Source: an uncultured Clostridia bacterium (GTDB lineage: Bacteria; Bacillota; Clostridia; Christensenellales; Borkfalkiaceae). Taken from it: a stretch of DNA of 51,052 bases. The stretch lies in the NCBI GenBank assembly GCA_947625025.1, contig CANQMQ010000013.1:1-51052 (forward strand), read 5' to 3'. The notes under the pieces were generated by a model. The model did not search any database and had not been told where the DNA came from. It was given only the letters and a program-made list of their open reading frames with translations. The translations under genes and the position numbers were made by a program. Shown piece by piece: positions 48,667 through 51,052 of the stretch; position 1 is the first letter of the stretch; every line of letters starts with the position of its first letter.

Positions 48667-51052
48667 TCACTCAAACAGGAATTTGGAGGGGAGGACGGTT
48701 TGGGAAATCATCGAGGTGAGGGAAGCGGCAAGATTTTCTACTGCTTCGCCATTCGCATTGACGCCCGAGCCATCGGGCCACTTCACACCCTTTAAGGAAT
48801 TCTTGAGATTCTTTATGTGATCTTCTCTTTCACCGATGAGCGAATAGTCACGATATACTTTCTGCATGTGCCAAAGAATATGCGCTTCATTTTTCTTATC
48901 GTAGCTCTTGTATTCACAAAGCAGACGAATATAGCGTTGATCGGTGAAAATCCCATCCATACTATTGCGAGTAGCACTCATTTGGGATCCTGCGACCGTA
49001 ATGTTCCCGCCCTCCATGGTATTCAAATAATTATAAGTCCATGCGAAATAATGTTCTCCAAATGTTGGCGCTAAATTCTTATTTACGATATTTCTATTTC
49101 CTGCCATCGGTACGGTATTGGTTGCATTAAGTATATAGCCGCCTGCATTTTCATCCCATGAGGTCACTTTACCCGCCAAAGAATAGGTCGAGTAAATCAC
49201 GACATTCACATAAAACTTGTCAATATCGGTACCGCTCATACTTGCTTCCGAGACCGTCTTTCCATGCCACTCTACAAAATCTTTAATTTCAGGCACAACC
49301 ATACTGAACATTTGGCCCATCATTTTATTGGTCATATTATCAAGTCCCGTCTTGTTGTTATAGTCGAGAATGTCAATATCGCCCTTAAAATAAATGTGCG
49401 CATCTTTCTTCATGCTTGTCGCATTTTCTCTACCAAACTCAACAGAAATTCCCGCTCCGCATTCAACAATCGTAATGTTTTCAGCATACAGACTTTGACT
49501 ATAATAAATCTGAATCGCTGTCTTGGGAACACGAGAGAACACCGTATTTTTTACATATAGATTATGAGGGTCCGCACTATCACCTATCGGGGCAAGTTTC
49601 CAATAATACTGCAAGTCGCAATAATAAGCATAATTCACATGGAAGTAAACCTTTTGCGTTTGTTGATTTAACGTATTATTCGGATTATCTCCCATGAGCT
49701 TCACATTGTAGAGATTAGAGAACCCTATAGCTATACTTTCGTTTTTATTTGGCAACCCCTTATTATACGCAGCGATGTTGACCTGATAGCCGTTGCCGTA
49801 GATCGTGGTTTTGTTGACATTGGTCGCCAGAGTCAAAACCTGCTCGGAAGGAGCCGAAGGATTTTCATCCGGACCATATAGATCCTTTTGCAACACGATA
49901 TTGCTATTTGCATAGTACCCTGCGGCGTTGAATACGTTGACAAGGGAATCATCGGCAAGGACGTTGAAGTTGAAATGGCCAATTTCCGTGCTAAAGTTCT
50001 CGCCTACATGCGCACTCACCCGAAGGAAGGTGTAAGCATTGGGAGAAGGCGTGAAGATTCTGCCACTTTGGTCATTCACATTGGCATTCGGCTGTTTCCA
50101 AGTTGTTTCATCCGTCTTGCCGTCGTACTCGTCTCCGAAATCGCCGAAGTAATCATTCTGAATGTCCGTTTCGGAGAGGCCGCCGAAGTCGCCGAAGTAA
50201 AGATGGGCATAGCCGGGTTCGGAATAGACGTCTACCCACGGCACTTTGGTATCCCCAACATACTTGCCGTTTTCATCGACGATGGCGACACTGCCTTCCT
50301 GCGCTGTCCATATATCGCCCGTAACCTGTGCAGGCTTTAAGGTCCAATACTGATTGCCTGATGTTCCACTCTCCTGTACGACGATATAGTTAGCGTCATT
50401 GTAGGTAACATACTTGCCCGTTTGAGACAAAGTGAAACTCGTCGGCGTGTCGCCCTTGTAACCCGTGAACTTCCAATTGAAATTTTGAATCGAGGTGTCA
50501 TTCTCGACCAACTGCCCTCCTTGGAATGCTTGGATGGGCAATTTGAAGTAATCGACGACGTTGCTTACACCGCCCTCTGCGTAATCGCTATGCTTTGCGA
50601 ACACGCGAACCTGCTGATAGCCCTTGTAGATATCGGAGGGGTTACTGCTATCGAAGCCGGGGAAAGCATAATCGCGAACGACATGCGTGAAGGTTACGGT
50701 GACGGATTTCCCATAGAAACCTGCTTTGCATTGCATTGTGAATTCGGAGGAATCTTGCGTGCTGAAAATGATTTGCCCATTCGACGTCTCAGGGGTATTC
50801 CACAACGACTTCAGGTCTACTTTGTCACCGTCCTTCATTTTCCATGCGTCTAAGACTTGAGCATTTAAGTTGTCTGAGTTAACGCCACCGAGATATGTCT
50901 CTGCATCCAAGAGCTCGATTTCAAACGTAATGCTGCCGTCCATATCTACGGGAAGCACATAGGGAAACTCTCGATTCGTGCCGATGAGGAAGGATTCGAT
51001 GGTCGCAAAATCATTCCTTCCTGCGTCCCCCATAACGAAGAGGTTGAAGTTG
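48667..51052 (-). CDS. Large secreted, probably beta-helical surface protein (partial, continues past the right edge)
   Basis: At least 794 residues are in the window; the frame is open at the right edge (NFNLFVMGDAG...), so the true start and signal peptide are outside. The central part, from about residue 360, contains repeated strand-turn units with many Asn, Tyr and Gly (VLTLATNVNKTTIYGNGYQV, AIQIYYSQSLYAENITIVECGAGI), as in right-handed beta-helix proteins. Earlier parts contain short beta repeats with GDFG and YFGDFG turns. The end (MISQTVLPSKFLFE) has no anchor motif. Composition is more AT-rich than the adjacent sugar locus. No enzymatic motif is recognised; adhesion or structural roles are inference. 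Confidence 0.8.
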   Translation of the reverse strand, partial: NFNLFVMGDAGRNDFATIESFLIGTNREFPYVLPVDMDGSITFEIELLDAETYLGGVNSDNLNAQVLDAWKMKDGDKVDLKSLWNTPETSNGQIIFSTQDSSEFTMQCKAGFYGKSVTVTFTHVVRDYAFPGFDSSNPSDIYKGYQQVRVFAKHSDYAEGGVSNVVDYFKLPIQAFQGGQLVENDTSIQNFNWKFTGYKGDTPTSFTLSQTGKYVTYNDANYIVVQESGTSGNQYWTLKPAQVTGDIWTAQEGSVAIVDENGKYVGDTKVPWVDVYSEPGYAHLYFGDFGGLSETDIQNDYFGDFGDEYDGKTDETTWKQPNANVNDQSGRIFTPSPNAYTFLRVSAHVGENFSTEIGHFNFNVLADDSLVNVFNAAGYYANSNIVLQKDLYGPDENPSAPSEQVLTLATNVNKTTIYGNGYQVNIAAYNKGLPNKNESIAIGFSNLYNVKLMGDNPNNTLNQQTQKVYFHVNYAYYCDLQYYWKLAPIGDSADPHNLYVKNTVFSRVPKTAIQIYYSQSLYAENITIVECGAGISVEFGRENATSMKKDAHIYFKGDIDILDYNNKTGLDNMTNKMMGQMFSMVVPEIKDFVEWHGKTVSEASMSGTDIDKFYVNVVIYSTYSLAGKVTSWDENAGGYILNATNTVPMAGNRNIVNKNLAPTFGEHYFAWTYNYLNTMEGGNITVAGSQMSATRNSMDGIFTDQRYIRLLCEYKSYDKKNEAHILWHMQKVYRDYSLIGEREDHIKNLKNSLKGVKWPDGSGVNANGEAVENLAASLTSMISQTVLPSKFLFE

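Noticed and set aside
1-51052. CRISPR array, tRNA, rRNA, insertion sequence or prophage genes
   Set aside because: No regularly spaced short repeats, no tRNA cloverleaf with conserved arms, and no transposase or phage structural gene were seen on either strand.

Overview
The window looks like a chromosomal segment of a Gram-positive anaerobe of class Clostridia, probably an uncultured gut member. This rests on the gene set (Mfd, Pth, Prs, a TM1266-type regulator, many lipoproteins with lipobox signal peptides, BspA-like leucine-rich repeat proteins, a carbohydrate locus with a LacI regulator and an ABC importer without its own ATPase) and on strong SD sites with TTGACA/TATAAT-type promoters. 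No rRNA, tRNA, CRISPR array or insertion sequence was seen. The finer lineage cannot be fixed from sequence alone. Most genes lie on the minus strand, so order below is left to right unless stated.

1-5534: a giant membrane-anchored repeat protein running off the left edge. 5694-8834: a NitT/TauT/ThiXYZ-type ABC importer operon led by a TM1266-family gene; its leader holds two attenuator-like RNA elements in tandem, the second ending in a terminator that abuts the start codon. 8855-11043: an OmpR-type response regulator and sensor kinase. 11211-13171 (plus): a radical SAM and DUF4130 pair associated with DNA modification or repair, apparently leaderless. 13152-13622: a ferritin-like protein with eroded metal ligands. 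13770-14831 (plus): an aldo/keto reductase. 14887-15581: two small Cys-containing proteins, the first behind a long self-complementary leader. 15630-18607: an envelope pair, a parvulin-like lipoprotein and UppP. 18729-23674: housekeeping genes mfd, pth and prs.

23931-30201 (plus): a more AT-rich accessory block with one secreted protein of unknown function and three tandem paralogous BspA-like LRR lipoproteins separated by almost identical spacers. 30316-31485: malic enzyme, convergent with that block.

31600-48242 is a carbohydrate utilization locus read right to left: fucI (L-fucose/D-arabinose isomerase); then a long operon of sugar-binding lipoprotein, two permeases, a GH5-like lipoprotein, a GH116 enzyme and a membrane-anchored multi-module binding protein; then a LacI-family regulator; then a GH51 alpha-L-arabinofuranosidase lipoprotein. 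The same palindrome (core GAACCGTTTCG) sits over the predicted transcription start of fucI, of the transport/GH operon and, in weaker form, of lacI. This defines a small autoregulated regulon. The proposed flow is surface binding and cleavage of an arabinose- and perhaps fucose-containing glycan, import of the oligosaccharides, intracellular trimming by GH116 and isomerization by FucI.

48336-48632 holds a small plus-strand RNA gene whose terminator resembles the 3' end of type I holin-like toxin/antitoxin modules (no toxin ORF present), plus two strong hairpins. 48667 to the right edge is a second large secreted protein, probably beta-helical and truncated by the window.
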